Below are positions 15,654 through 24,582 of a stretch of 64,000 nucleotides of DNA, piece after piece. Numbering within the stretch: the first letter of the stretch is position 1; the number at the start of each line of letters is the position of its first letter. The DNA is from Humitalea rosea. Lineage in GTDB: Bacteria > Pseudomonadota > Alphaproteobacteria > Acetobacterales > Acetobacteraceae. Position numbers and translations under genes: made by a program. The notes beneath the pieces were generated by a model. The model saw only the letters and a program-made list of their open reading frames with translations, searched no databases and was not told the DNA's origin. Where the stretch lies: positions 182,475 to 246,474 of the forward strand of contig NZ_QKYU01000002.1 of assembly GCF_003253705.1 (NCBI RefSeq), read 5' to 3'.

Positions 15654-17341
15654 GCCGCCGCTGCCACGGGTTGCTGGCCGAGGGCGAGGCGTCCGCCGGC
15701 CAAGGTCACGGTCTGGTTGCTGGTCCAGGCGGCATCCAGGCCGGGATGATCCTCGCGCTGATGCGCGCCGCGGCTTTCGGTGCGGGCGGTGGCGGCCAGC
15801 ACCACGGCCCGCGCGACCAGCAGGCCGGCACGCAGGTCGAACCAATCGGCCCGCGCCAGATCATGCGGCAGCGGCGCGCCGGGCGGGGCCTCACCCAGCT
15901 CGGCGGCCAGAGCGGCGATCCGCGTCGCGGCGCGGGCAAGGCCCGTGGCGGTGCGGAAGGCGCCGACCTCCTCGGCCATTGTCGCCTGAAGGGCGGCGAA
16001 CATCGCCGCGGGGTTGAAGCCTGGGCGGACGGCCCCGGCGCGCCCGGCCAGCGCCAGCGCCTCGCGCGCCCGGGGATCGGTCCAGGCGATGCCCTCCTGC
16101 TTCGCCAAGGCCGACGCCTGCCGGCCCGCGACGCGGCCGAAGGCCAGCGCCTCGGTGATGGCATTGCCCGAGAGGCGGTTGGCGCCATTGGCCCCACCCA
16201 CCGCCTCCCCGGCCGCGAACAGCCCGGGCAGGTCGGTCGCCATGCGCGTGTCCACGCGGATGCCGCCCATGTGGTAATGCGCGATGGGCGCGACCTCGAT
16301 CGCGGTCTTGGTCAGGTCGATGCCATTGGCCGCCAGCCTGTCGATCACCGGGCCGAAATTGGCACGTAGCTCGGCCTCCGGCACATGCTCAAAACTCAGC
16401 CAGGCACCGCCGGCCGGCGAACCGCGCCCGGCCGCGACCTCCTTGGTGATGGCATAGGTCGCGAGGTCGCGGGTCACGACATAGCGCCCGCCCTCGGGCG
16501 GTGCGCCGTAGCGGTCGGTGAATTCCTCTCGCTCGCTGTTCAGCAGCCGGCCGCCAAGCTTGTAGCGGAAGGGGTCCCACATGATCGGGTCCATCCCGAT
16601 CAGCCGCGGCGCCAGATGGCCGATTGGGAAGAACTGCACGAATTCCATGTCGATCAGCGTGGCCCCGGCGCGCAGCGCCAGCGCATAGCCATCGCCCGCC
16701 ATATTGGCCGAGGCGCTGTTGCGCCGATACAGCCGGGTCAGCCCGCCGGTCGCGATGATGGTCGCACCCGCGGCGATCCGCACGGCGCGCCCATGCGCGA
16801 GGTCGAGTGCCACCGCGCCCTGCACCCGGCCATCGGCCAGCACGAGGTCGGTCACCAGCATCTCGCCCATGCGGCGGATGCCGCCTTGGCGCTGCGCCTG
16901 GGTGCGCAGGGTGCGGGAGACGGCGGGGCCGGTGCTGAGGAAATCGACATAGACGCAGCGCGGCCGGTCATGCCCCGGCGCATGCGCCTGGCGGATGCGG
17001 CCATCCGCATGCCGGGCCCAGCCGGTCTTCCAGGCGTCCATTTCCTGGATGACCTCGACGCCCTCCTCGCAGAGCAGGCGGGCCAGCGCCGGGTCGCAGA
17101 GCCCGCGCCCGGCGGCAAGGGTGTCGCGCAGATGGAAGGCCGGATCGTCCGGCTGCTCGGTCCCCAGCGCCACGGCCACGGTCATCTGCGCCATCACCGT
17201 GGCGCCACCCCGCCCGATCAGCGAACGGTCCAGCAGCAGCACCTGCGCCCCCTGGCGCGCGGCCTCGATGGCCGCATAAAGCCCCGCGCCGCCGGCGCCG
17301 ATGACCAGCACATCGGTGCGAAGCTCGGCGTCCTCAGCCAT
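15650..17341 (-). CDS. FAD-binding fumarate reductase/succinate dehydrogenase-like flavoprotein
   Basis: A 563-residue flavoprotein of the FrdA/SdhA/aspartate oxidase family. The FAD-binding motif V-I-G-A-G-G-A-G-L-Y-A-A is near residues 11-22, with further family signatures H-Y-H-M-G-G-I-R-V-D and R-L-S-G-N-A-I-T-E-A. A C-terminal helical domain is present. No membrane anchor genes (SdhC/D) are nearby and the partner is only a 2Fe-2S protein, so it is unlikely to be the respiratory enzyme. Reduction or oxidation of a C-C double bond in a pathway intermediate is the likely job. Its start overlaps the hydrolase gene by 8 bp. Confidence 0.83.
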   Translation of the reverse strand: MAEDAELRTDVLVIGAGGAGLYAAIEAARQGAQVLLLDRSLIGRGGATVMAQMTVAVALGTEQPDDPAFHLRDTLAAGRGLCDPALARLLCEEGVEVIQEMDAWKTGWARHADGRIRQAHAPGHDRPRCVYVDFLSTGPAVSRTLRTQAQRQGGIRRMGEMLVTDLVLADGRVQGAVALDLAHGRAVRIAAGATIIATGGLTRLYRRNSASANMAGDGYALALRAGATLIDMEFVQFFPIGHLAPRLIGMDPIMWDPFRYKLGGRLLNSEREEFTDRYGAPPEGGRYVVTRDLATYAITKEVAAGRGSPAGGAWLSFEHVPEAELRANFGPVIDRLAANGIDLTKTAIEVAPIAHYHMGGIRVDTRMATDLPGLFAAGEAVGGANGANRLSGNAITEALAFGRVAGRQASALAKQEGIAWTDPRAREALALAGRAGAVRPGFNPAAMFAALQATMAEEVGAFRTATGLARAATRIAALAAELGEAPPGAPLPHDLARADWFDLRAGLLVARAVVLAATARTESRGAHQREDHPGLDAAWTSNQTVTLAGGRLALGQQPVAAAA

Positions 17342-18164
17342 GCAGCAGCGCCTCGGCGGCAGCCAGCAGGCTGCCGCCGGGCGCGCGCAATTCGGCCAGG
17401 ATGGTGAAGTGGTCCGCTCCCGGCACCGGCAGCAGCGGGCCGGGCGCCCCGGCCGCGGCGCGCAGGGCGTGGAATTCGCGGGACTGGCGCTGCAACTCGG
17501 GCAGTTCGGCGCCGCCATAGGCGACGGCGATCGGCGTCGCGCTGAGCGGCAGTTTCTGGGGCGACAGCGCCAGCAATTCGGCCTGGGTCAGCGACAGCGC
17601 GTCGTTCAACGCCGTGCCCTGGATCGGCGCCAGATCGAAGACGCCGGATATCGCCAGCACCCCGCGCACCAGCGGATGATCGGCCATCATCGCCGCCAGA
17701 TGCCCGCCCGCCGACCAGCCGGAGACGATCACCGGCCCGGCGATGCCGTTCGCGGCGCCATGGGCCTGGAGCCAGTCCATCGCGCTGCGGAGTTGGGCGG
17801 TGATCTCGGTCAGGCTCGCATCCGGGGCGATGGCATAGCCGGGCAGGGCGGCCGACCAGCCCTTGGCCAGCGCCCCCTCCACGATGCAGGAAAACCCCTC
17901 CCGCGCGTTGCGCTGCCAATAGCCGCCATGGATGAAGACGAGGCAGGGGGCGGCCGGGTCGGCGGCGGGGAACAGATCCCAGCCCTCGCGCTGGGTGGCG
18001 CCATAGGGCTTGTCCAACCCGGCGGGGCGGGCGGTGCGCAAGGCCTTGGAATCGGCGGCCCAGCCGGCGACGGTGGCGGCGGAGCCGGCCACGGCCGCGG
18101 AGTTGTTGTAGGCGGCGCTCAGCGTCTCGCGATCCCAGCCACGCCAGTCTTCGGGTTTGGTCAC
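17334..18164 (-). CDS. Alpha/beta hydrolase, kynurenine formamidase-like
   Basis: A 276-residue alpha/beta hydrolase resembling animal-type arylformamidase. The oxyanion motif H-G-G-Y-W, the nucleophile elbow G-W-S-A-G-G and a late acid/histidine pair (D-H-F near the end) are present. Such enzymes hydrolyse N-formyl amides or esters. Start: GTG at 18164 has GGAG eight bases upstream, better than the in-frame GTG at 18173 that abuts it. It follows the Liv genes and precedes the flavoprotein gene. No other kynurenine-pathway gene is present, so a related amide substrate is more likely than formylkynurenine. Confidence 0.78.
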   Translation of the reverse strand: MTKPEDWRGWDRETLSAAYNNSAAVAGSAATVAGWAADSKALRTARPAGLDKPYGATQREGWDLFPAADPAAPCLVFIHGGYWQRNAREGFSCIVEGALAKGWSAALPGYAIAPDASLTEITAQLRSAMDWLQAHGAANGIAGPVIVSGWSAGGHLAAMMADHPLVRGVLAISGVFDLAPIQGTALNDALSLTQAELLALSPQKLPLSATPIAVAYGGAELPELQRQSREFHALRAAAGAPGPLLPVPGADHFTILAELRAPGGSLLAAAEALLHG

Positions 18165-18179
18165 TGCTCGCACTCCGGT

Positions 18180-18885
<706 letters not shown>

Positions 18886-18899
<14 letters not shown>

Positions 18900-19671
18900 G
18901 CGGCACCTCCCGGCTGGTGCCGAGGTAGGCACGGATCACCTCGGGGTCCTCGCGAATTTCGGCGGGGGGGCCATCGGCGATGATGCGGCCCTGGTTCAGC
19001 ACCACGATTCGGTCGGAGATGCGCATCACCATGGCCATGTCATGCTCCACCAGCAGGATGGTGGTGCCGCGGTCGCGAAGCTGGCGGATCAGCGCCATGC
19101 ATTCGGCGGTCTCCGACGGGTTCAGCCCGGCGGCGGGTTCGTCCAGCAGCAGCAGTTGCGGAGCGGCGGCGGCGGCCAGGGCGATGCCGAGGCGGCGCTG
19201 CTCGCCATAGGCGAGGGAGTCCGCGGTCACCTCCGCCCGCGCGGTCAGCCCCACGAAATCGAGCATGGCGAAGGCTTCCTCGCGCAGCCGGGCTTCCTCC
19301 CGCCGCATGCCGGGCAGGCGCAGCAAGGCGCCGAGCAGGCCGGATTCGCCCCGCAGGTGCAGCGCCATGCGCGCGTTCTCGAAGACCGTGCAGGGGCCGA
19401 AGATGCTGGTGCGCTGGAAGCTGCGGACCAGCCCCAGGGCGGCGATCCGCTCCGGCGACAGCCCGGCGAGGTCCTGGCCCCGGAAGCGGATGCGGCCCTG
19501 GCGGGGGCGCATGTAGCCGGTGATGGCGTTGAAGGCGGTGGTCTTGCCCGCGCCATTCGGGCCGATCAGGCTGACGACCTGACCCTCCTCCACCGTGAAG
19601 CTGAGATCGGCGACGGCGACCAGCCCGCCGATCTGCACCGCGACATGCTCGACCTCCAGCAGCGCGGTCAT
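18886..19671 (-). CDS. livG: Branched-chain amino acid-type ABC transporter ATPase LivG
   Basis: A 261-residue ABC ATPase of the LivG type. The Walker A is G-P-N-G-A-G-K-T-T, the family insert F-Q-R-T-S-I-F follows, and the signature has the variant L-A-Y-G-E-Q-R-R-L. The Walker B is L-L-L-D-E-P-A-A-G-L-N-P and the switch is V-E-H-D. The ATG at 19671 overlaps livM by four bases. The longer upstream frame lies within livM. Confidence 0.9.
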
Positions 19672-20696
19672 GGCGCCGGCTCCACCATGGCGGCGATGGC
19701 CGGCGCGGGCCTGCGGCGCGCGGGCAACAGCCCCGCCACCGCCGGCACGATGCCGCGCGGCAGGAACATCACCAGCAGGATCATCAGCACGCCATAGGCG
19801 ATCCACTGCGCCTCGGGCGGGGCTGAGCCGCGCAGCAGGTCGGGCATCAGCCCGAAGATCAGCCCGCCCACCACCGGCCCCCAGAGGGTGCCCTTGCCCC
19901 CGGTGATCACCATGATGACCATGGTGACGGTGTAGATGAACAGGAACACGTCCGGGTCGATGATGCGGACGTAATGCGCGAAGAGGCTGCCCGCCGCCCC
20001 CGCGATACCGGCTGAAAGCACCGTCGCGATGACGAGGTAATGCGTGACGCGGATGCCGACGGAGCGCGCCAGGGTCTCATTCTCCCGCAGCGCGACCAAG
20101 GCGCGGCCGATGCGCGACTGCACCACCTGCCGCACCAGCAGGAAGGCGAGCGTGCCCACGCCGAGCACCAGCCAGAAGCTCTGCGGCTTGGTATAGAGCG
20201 GCACCACGCCCTGGCCCGGCAGCCAGAGCGAGGCGGGGGGGATGCCGATCAGCGCCATCGGCCCCTGGGTCAGCTCCACCCAGTTCAGTGCGACCATCCG
20301 CAGCACCTGGGCGAAGCAGATGGTGATGACGACGAAATAGGCCCCGCGCACCCGGAAGGCGAGGCGCCCCAGCAGCCAGCCGAAGGCCCCCGCGACCGCG
20401 ATTCCCGCCAGAAACCCGACGAAGACCGGCTGCGGGTCCAGCCGCAGCCGCAGCCCGAAGCCGATGCCGATATCGAAGCCGAGCGAGACCAGCGCGCTGG
20501 CATAGGCGCCCAATCCGAAGAAGGCGGCATGGCCGAGGCTGAGCTGCCCGGTATAGCCCAGCAGCAGGTTCAGGCTGATCGCGCCGATGATGAAGATGCC
20601 GGCCGAGGTCAGCACCGACAGCACATAGGGGTCGGGAAACACCACCGGCACGGCCGCCATGGCGGCGACGAACAGCCAGCCGAAGACCGCGCTCAC
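19668..20696 (-). CDS. livM: Branched-chain amino acid-type ABC transporter permease LivM
   Basis: A 342-residue multi-spanning permease. The LivM motif N-L-L-L-G-Y-T-G-Q-L-S-L-G-H-A-A-F-F-G is at about residues 43-61, and the cytoplasmic ATPase-coupling loop includes G-R-A-L-V-A-L-R-E-N-E. The C-terminal motif G-G-K-G-T-L-W-G-P-V-V-G is also present. It overlaps livH and livG by four bases each. Confidence 0.9.
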   Translation of the reverse strand: MSAVFGWLFVAAMAAVPVVFPDPYVLSVLTSAGIFIIGAISLNLLLGYTGQLSLGHAAFFGLGAYASALVSLGFDIGIGFGLRLRLDPQPVFVGFLAGIAVAGAFGWLLGRLAFRVRGAYFVVITICFAQVLRMVALNWVELTQGPMALIGIPPASLWLPGQGVVPLYTKPQSFWLVLGVGTLAFLLVRQVVQSRIGRALVALRENETLARSVGIRVTHYLVIATVLSAGIAGAAGSLFAHYVRIIDPDVFLFIYTVTMVIMVITGGKGTLWGPVVGGLIFGLMPDLLRGSAPPEAQWIAYGVLMILLVMFLPRGIVPAVAGLLPARRRPAPAIAAMVEPAP

Positions 20697-21565
20697 CCGA
20701 CGCGCTCCTTCAGCGCGACCAGCCCCTGCGGGCGGATCGCCAGCACCAGGATGATCAGCAGGAAGCCGAAGGCGTCGCGGTATTCGCTGGAGACGAAGCC
20801 GCCGCCGAATTCCTCGACATAGCCGAGCGCGAAGCCGCCGATCACCGCACCCGGCAGGTTGCCGAGCCCGCCGAGGATGACGATGGCGAAGGCCTTCAGC
20901 CCGACCAGATCGCCCATGGCCGGGGAGACCATGAACACCGGCCCCAGCAGCGCCCCCGCCGCGGCGGCAAGCCCCGAGCCGATGGCGAAGGTCGCGGTAT
21001 GCACCCAGCCCACGCGCACCCCCATGAGGGATGCCGTCTCCGCATCCTGGAAGGTCGCGCGCATGGCGATGCCGGCACGGGTGCGTTCCAGCAGCAGCCA
21101 GAACACCAGCAGCAGGGTCGCGGCCACGCCGAGCACGAACAGCCGCAGCGGCAGCACCGATACCGGACCGAAGACCAGCGGCGTGCCGGCGAAGGGCGTG
21201 GGCACCAGCTTGGCAACGCCGCCCCAGGCCCAGAGCCCGGCATTCTGCAGCACCAGCGCCGCGCCGATCATCACCAGCATGACGGAATCGATATCCGCCT
21301 TCCGCATCGGCCGCAGCAGCACCAGCTCGATCAGCGCGCCGAGCGCCAGGCCGAGCATCGTGGCCAGCACCAGCGACAGGAAGAAATCGACATGCAGCAG
21401 CGCCACCAGCCCGTAGGCCATGTAGGCGCCGAAGGTGTAGAGCTCGCCATGGGTGAAATTCACCACGCGCATGACGCCGAAGATCAGCGTGAGCCCGATC
21501 CCCAGCAGCGCATAGGTGCCGCCGAGGACCGTCCCGTTGACGAGATGTTGCAGAGCCTGGTCCAT
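20693..21565 (-). CDS. livH: Branched-chain amino acid-type ABC transporter permease LivH
   Basis: A 290-residue permease with the LivH features L-I-F-G-V-M-R-V-V-N-F-T-H-G-E-L-Y near the N-terminus, the coupling segment G-I-A-M-R-A-T-F-Q-D, and G-G-L-G-N-L-P-G-A-V-I-G toward the end. It is separated from the receptor gene upstream by 50 bp that contain a stem-loop. The ATG at 21565 fits the family N-terminus; the upstream frame extension is not coding. Confidence 0.9.
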   Translation of the reverse strand: MDQALQHLVNGTVLGGTYALLGIGLTLIFGVMRVVNFTHGELYTFGAYMAYGLVALLHVDFFLSLVLATMLGLALGALIELVLLRPMRKADIDSVMLVMIGAALVLQNAGLWAWGGVAKLVPTPFAGTPLVFGPVSVLPLRLFVLGVAATLLLVFWLLLERTRAGIAMRATFQDAETASLMGVRVGWVHTATFAIGSGLAAAAGALLGPVFMVSPAMGDLVGLKAFAIVILGGLGNLPGAVIGGFALGYVEEFGGGFVSSEYRDAFGFLLIILVLAIRPQGLVALKERVG

Positions 21566-21584
21566 CACGTCCGCCTTGGGGTCG

Positions 21585-21607
21585 GGCCGGGCCGTGGCGA
21601 CCCGGCC
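21585..21607 (-). terminator. Stem-loop between the Liv receptor gene and livH
   Basis: A perfect 7-bp stem GGCCGGG/CCCGGCC with a 9-base loop lies in the 50-bp gap after the receptor gene. It has no T-run. It could act as partial terminator or mRNA stabiliser that raises receptor over permease levels. Confidence 0.4.
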
Positions 21608-21615
21608 GAATGCTT

Positions 21616-22767
21616 TCAGAGAAGGCCGGTCTTGCCTTCGGACAGCGTGACGATGGCGACGTTCGGCTGGTTCTGGCCGCTCTCCTGCCCCGCGGGGCCT
21701 TCCTTGGCGAAACGGATGTCGCCGTTCACGCCATGGATATCGACCTTCCACAGCGCCTCGCGGATCGCCTCGGCCTCGGGCTTGCCGGCCAGGCGGATCG
21801 CCTCGACCACCGTCAGCACCGCGTCATAGCCGCGGAAGCCCTCGGTCAGCCCGGCGAACTCCCAGTTGTTCTTGTTCCACTCGGCGGTATAGGCCTCGGC
21901 GATCGCGGGGTAGGGCGCGCGCTCGGGGAACCAGGGCGCGTAGAACAGGATGTGGAAGCTGGTGTTGCCGGCCGGCAGCGGGTTGGCGATCAGCGCATCG
22001 GGGAAGGAGCCGCCGGTGGTCACGAAGCGCTTGCCGAGGCGCTGCTCCACGGCCTGACGCAAGGCCAGGGTCTGCTGCTCGACGCCGGTGGTCAGGAAGA
22101 TGGTGTCGGCGTCGGATTGCTTCAGGGCTGCGAGCTGCGCCGAAAGATCGGTTGCTTCCGGCGTCATCGTCTCGGTGCGGCCGATGGTGACGCCCTTGGC
22201 GGCCAGCGCCTCGGAGAATTTCTCCGCCGCGCCACGGCCGAAGTCGTTGTTCACCGAAAGGAAGTCCACCTTGCGCATCGCCGGGGTGAATTTGCCAAGC
22301 TGCGTGCTGAAGGCCACGGCCTCCATCGCCGAGGTCGGCGCGATGCGGAAGACATAGGGGTTGCCGGAGGTGGTGATGCGCGACGCCGAGGAGGTCTCGA
22401 CCACCATCGGCACCTTGTATTCCAGCAGCTTCGGCATGATCGCCAGGGTGTAGGTGGAGCTCCAGGCGCCGATCAGCACCGGCACGCGGTCGCGCAGGAC
22501 CAGCTTGTCCACCGCCGCGACGGCCTCGCGCGGGTTGGACTTGTTGTCCTCCAGGATCAGCTCCAGCGGACGGCCGAGCACGCCGCCGGCGCGGTTCAGC
22601 ACCTCCACGGCGATCTTGGCGCCATTGGCGACATAATTGCCCGAGGCGGCGACGGCGCCGGTCAGCGGCTGCGTCATGCCGATCTTGATCGGATCGGCGG
22701 CCCAGGCGGTGCGTTGCAGGGCGGGCAGGGCGAGCCCGGCCAGGAGGGCGGTGCGTCGGTTCAGCAT
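21616..22767 (-). CDS. ABC transporter substrate-binding protein, LivK type
   Basis: A 383-residue periplasmic receptor of the Leu/Ile/Val-binding fold. A signal peptide with paired arginines (M-L-N-R-R-T-A-L-L-A-G) is cleaved near residue 23. The mature protein starts I-K-I-G-M-T-Q-P-L-T-G, typical of the family, and has A-W-S-S-T-Y-T-L-A at the usual ligand contact site. AAGGAG lies 8 bases before the ATG at 22767. It is the receptor for the LivHMGF set downstream. Confidence 0.88.
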   Translation of the reverse strand: MLNRRTALLAGLALPALQRTAWAADPIKIGMTQPLTGAVAASGNYVANGAKIAVEVLNRAGGVLGRPLELILEDNKSNPREAVAAVDKLVLRDRVPVLIGAWSSTYTLAIMPKLLEYKVPMVVETSSASRITTSGNPYVFRIAPTSAMEAVAFSTQLGKFTPAMRKVDFLSVNNDFGRGAAEKFSEALAAKGVTIGRTETMTPEATDLSAQLAALKQSDADTIFLTTGVEQQTLALRQAVEQRLGKRFVTTGGSFPDALIANPLPAGNTSFHILFYAPWFPERAPYPAIAEAYTAEWNKNNWEFAGLTEGFRGYDAVLTVVEAIRLAGKPEAEAIREALWKVDIHGVNGDIRFAKEGPAGQESGQNQPNVAIVTLSEGKTGLL

Positions 22768-22789
22768 GCGGATGGCTCCTTGTGGGGTG

Positions 22790-23800
22790 TCAGGCGGCAG
22801 CGACGCGGGTCTGGCGGTATTTCTCGTCCCGATAGGCGCCAGACAGGACCGGCGGATATTTCGCCGATCCCAATTCTGATCCCGATTCTGATCCCAATTC
22901 TGGCGGCGACGCGATGCATTCGATGCGCGCGTCGTAATTGGGATGGTGGAAGAAGGCGATCGACAGCCGGCTGCTGCGTGCCGCCGCGCTATCGGGCGGA
23001 TTGACCACGCGATGCACATTCGACATCCAGCGGTCGTTGGTCCAGCGCATCAGAAGATCGCCGATATTGACGACGAAGGTCCTGGGATCGGTCTCGACAT
23101 CCAGCCAGCGGCCGTCCCGCATCTGCGCCTGGAGCCCGCCGGGGACGTTCTCGCCGTTCAGGATGGTCAGCAGCCCGTAATCGGTATGCGCCCCGGCCCG
23201 AAGCTGGCCCGGCGCCGGCGGCGCCACCTGCGCCGGGTAGTGGTTCAGCCGCATCGCGGTGATGTGGCGGTCGATCTTGTCGTCGAAGAAGTGTTCGGGG
23301 ATGCCGAGGCCGAGCGAGGCGAGGCGCATCATCTCGACCGTCAGCGTCTCCATCGCCGCGTAATAGGCGGCGGCGGCGGCGGCAAAACCCGCCGGCCGTT
23401 CGGGCCAGAGGTTGGGCCGGAAGTACCGCTGCCCTTCTGGTGAGGTGTAATACGCCTCCTCGGGCCAGGTTTCGCGGCCGAAGTGGTAGTATTCCTTCAG
23501 ATCCGGCGGCGTCGCCACAGCATTGCCGGAGGCCAGCGCCTCGACCCCCAGTGCGATATAGCCGCGCGGGGTGCCTTTGACCGGATGCAGGGCGCGTTGC
23601 TTCTCGTCGAGCGGCAGCGCGAAGAAGGTGTTGGCGAGGCCGCGGAGGTTGTCCATCGCGGTGGCGGAGACGCCATGGCCGGTGACGGTGAAGAAGCCGA
23701 TCTCGCGGCAGGTGCGATCCATCTCCCGGCCCACGCGCAGCCGCTCGGCCGGGCTGCCGCCCAGGGCGGCGCTGAGGTCGATGACCGGAATCTCAGACAT
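22790..23800 (-). CDS. Fe(II)/2-oxoglutarate-dependent oxygenase, isopenicillin N synthase family
   Basis: A 336-residue non-haem iron oxygenase. The DIOX N-terminal part (I-P-V-I-D-L) is followed by the jelly-roll core with the iron triad H205-T-D207 and H263, and the co-substrate-binding R278-x-S280. It would hydroxylate or otherwise oxidise a small substrate. Residues 301-312 (E-L-G-S-E-S-G-S-E-L-G-S) come from three 12-bp tandem repeats. It lies between the SDR gene (17 bp upstream) and the Liv receptor gene. Confidence 0.87.
   Translation of the reverse strand: MSEIPVIDLSAALGGSPAERLRVGREMDRTCREIGFFTVTGHGVSATAMDNLRGLANTFFALPLDEKQRALHPVKGTPRGYIALGVEALASGNAVATPPDLKEYYHFGRETWPEEAYYTSPEGQRYFRPNLWPERPAGFAAAAAAYYAAMETLTVEMMRLASLGLGIPEHFFDDKIDRHITAMRLNHYPAQVAPPAPGQLRAGAHTDYGLLTILNGENVPGGLQAQMRDGRWLDVETDPRTFVVNIGDLLMRWTNDRWMSNVHRVVNPPDSAAARSSRLSIAFFHHPNYDARIECIASPPELGSESGSELGSAKYPPVLSGAYRDEKYRQTRVAAA
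22866..22901. repeat. Three tandem 12-bp repeats inside the oxygenase gene
   Basis: Units GATCCCAATTCT, GATCCCGATTCT and GATCCCAATTCT follow one another without gaps. The unit length is a multiple of three, so copy-number change would keep the reading frame and alter a Gly/Ser/Glu linker at residues 301-312. Confidence 0.85.
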
Positions 23801-23817
23801 GGCTCGGCTCCCTCGCG

Positions 23818-24582
23818 TCAGTGGAAATAGGCCCCTCCATCCACCACCAGCGTCTGGCCGGTGATGAAGCCCGCATCGGGGCCCGCGAAGAAGCAGACGG
23901 CGCCGACCAGGTCTTCTGGAAGCATGTCGCGTGCCAGGACGCGATTTCGCAGCGAAGGCTCCTTCACCCCCGCCACCAGCACCGGATTCTTCATCACGCC
24001 ATCGCTGAGGGTGAAGCCCGGCGCGACGCTGTTCACCAGCACGCCATGCCGGCCAAGCTCGGTCGCCAGCGCCCGGGTCAGCGAGACCACGGCCCCTTTG
24101 CTCGCCACGTAATGCGCCATGTACGGGTTGCCCTTGAAGGCGACGCCGGAGCTGATGTTGACGATCCGCCCGCCCCCGCGCCGCCGGAACCCCGCCAGCG
24201 CCGCGCGGCAGCAGAGGAAGGTGCCGATCACGTTCACATCCAGCACCCGCCGCCATTCGGCGACGTCCAGCGCCTCGAAGGGGCGCGGCGTCAGCGTCGC
24301 ATAGATGCCGGCGTTGTTCACCAGGATGTCGATGCCGCCGAAGAGGCGCTCGGCGGCCTCGGCCATCGCCGCGGTGTCGTCTTCGGAGGACACGTCGGCG
24401 GCGATGCCCTCGACGCTGAAGCCTGCGGCGCGCAGCCTGGCCGCGGCGGCCACGGCGCCGTCCCGGTCGGCGATCAGTACCGCGGCGCCACGCCGGGCAA
24501 GCCCTTCGGCCAGGGCATAGCCGATGCCGGCGGCACCGCCCGTGACCACGGCGACCTTGCCGAGCAGCGCCGGCTCGCTCAC
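23818..24582 (-). CDS. Short-chain dehydrogenase/reductase (SDR)
   Basis: A 254-residue classical SDR. The cofactor motif T-G-G-A-A-G-I-G is at residues 14-21, N-N-A-G at 89-92, and the catalytic serine (144 or 145), Y158 and K162 are present. The C-terminal V-D-G-G-A is typical. The GTG start at 24582 overlaps the stop of the upstream receptor gene by four bases. It probably oxidises an alcohol intermediate of the pathway encoded by this operon. Confidence 0.88.
   Translation of the reverse strand: MSEPALLGKVAVVTGGAAGIGYALAEGLARRGAAVLIADRDGAVAAAARLRAAGFSVEGIAADVSSEDDTAAMAEAAERLFGGIDILVNNAGIYATLTPRPFEALDVAEWRRVLDVNVIGTFLCCRAALAGFRRRGGGRIVNISSGVAFKGNPYMAHYVASKGAVVSLTRALATELGRHGVLVNSVAPGFTLSDGVMKNPVLVAGVKEPSLRNRVLARDMLPEDLVGAVCFFAGPDAGFITGQTLVVDGGAYFH

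Noticed and set aside
22866..22901. CRISPR-like or mobile repeat
   Set aside because: Units are 12 bp with no spacers and sit in frame within a coding region.
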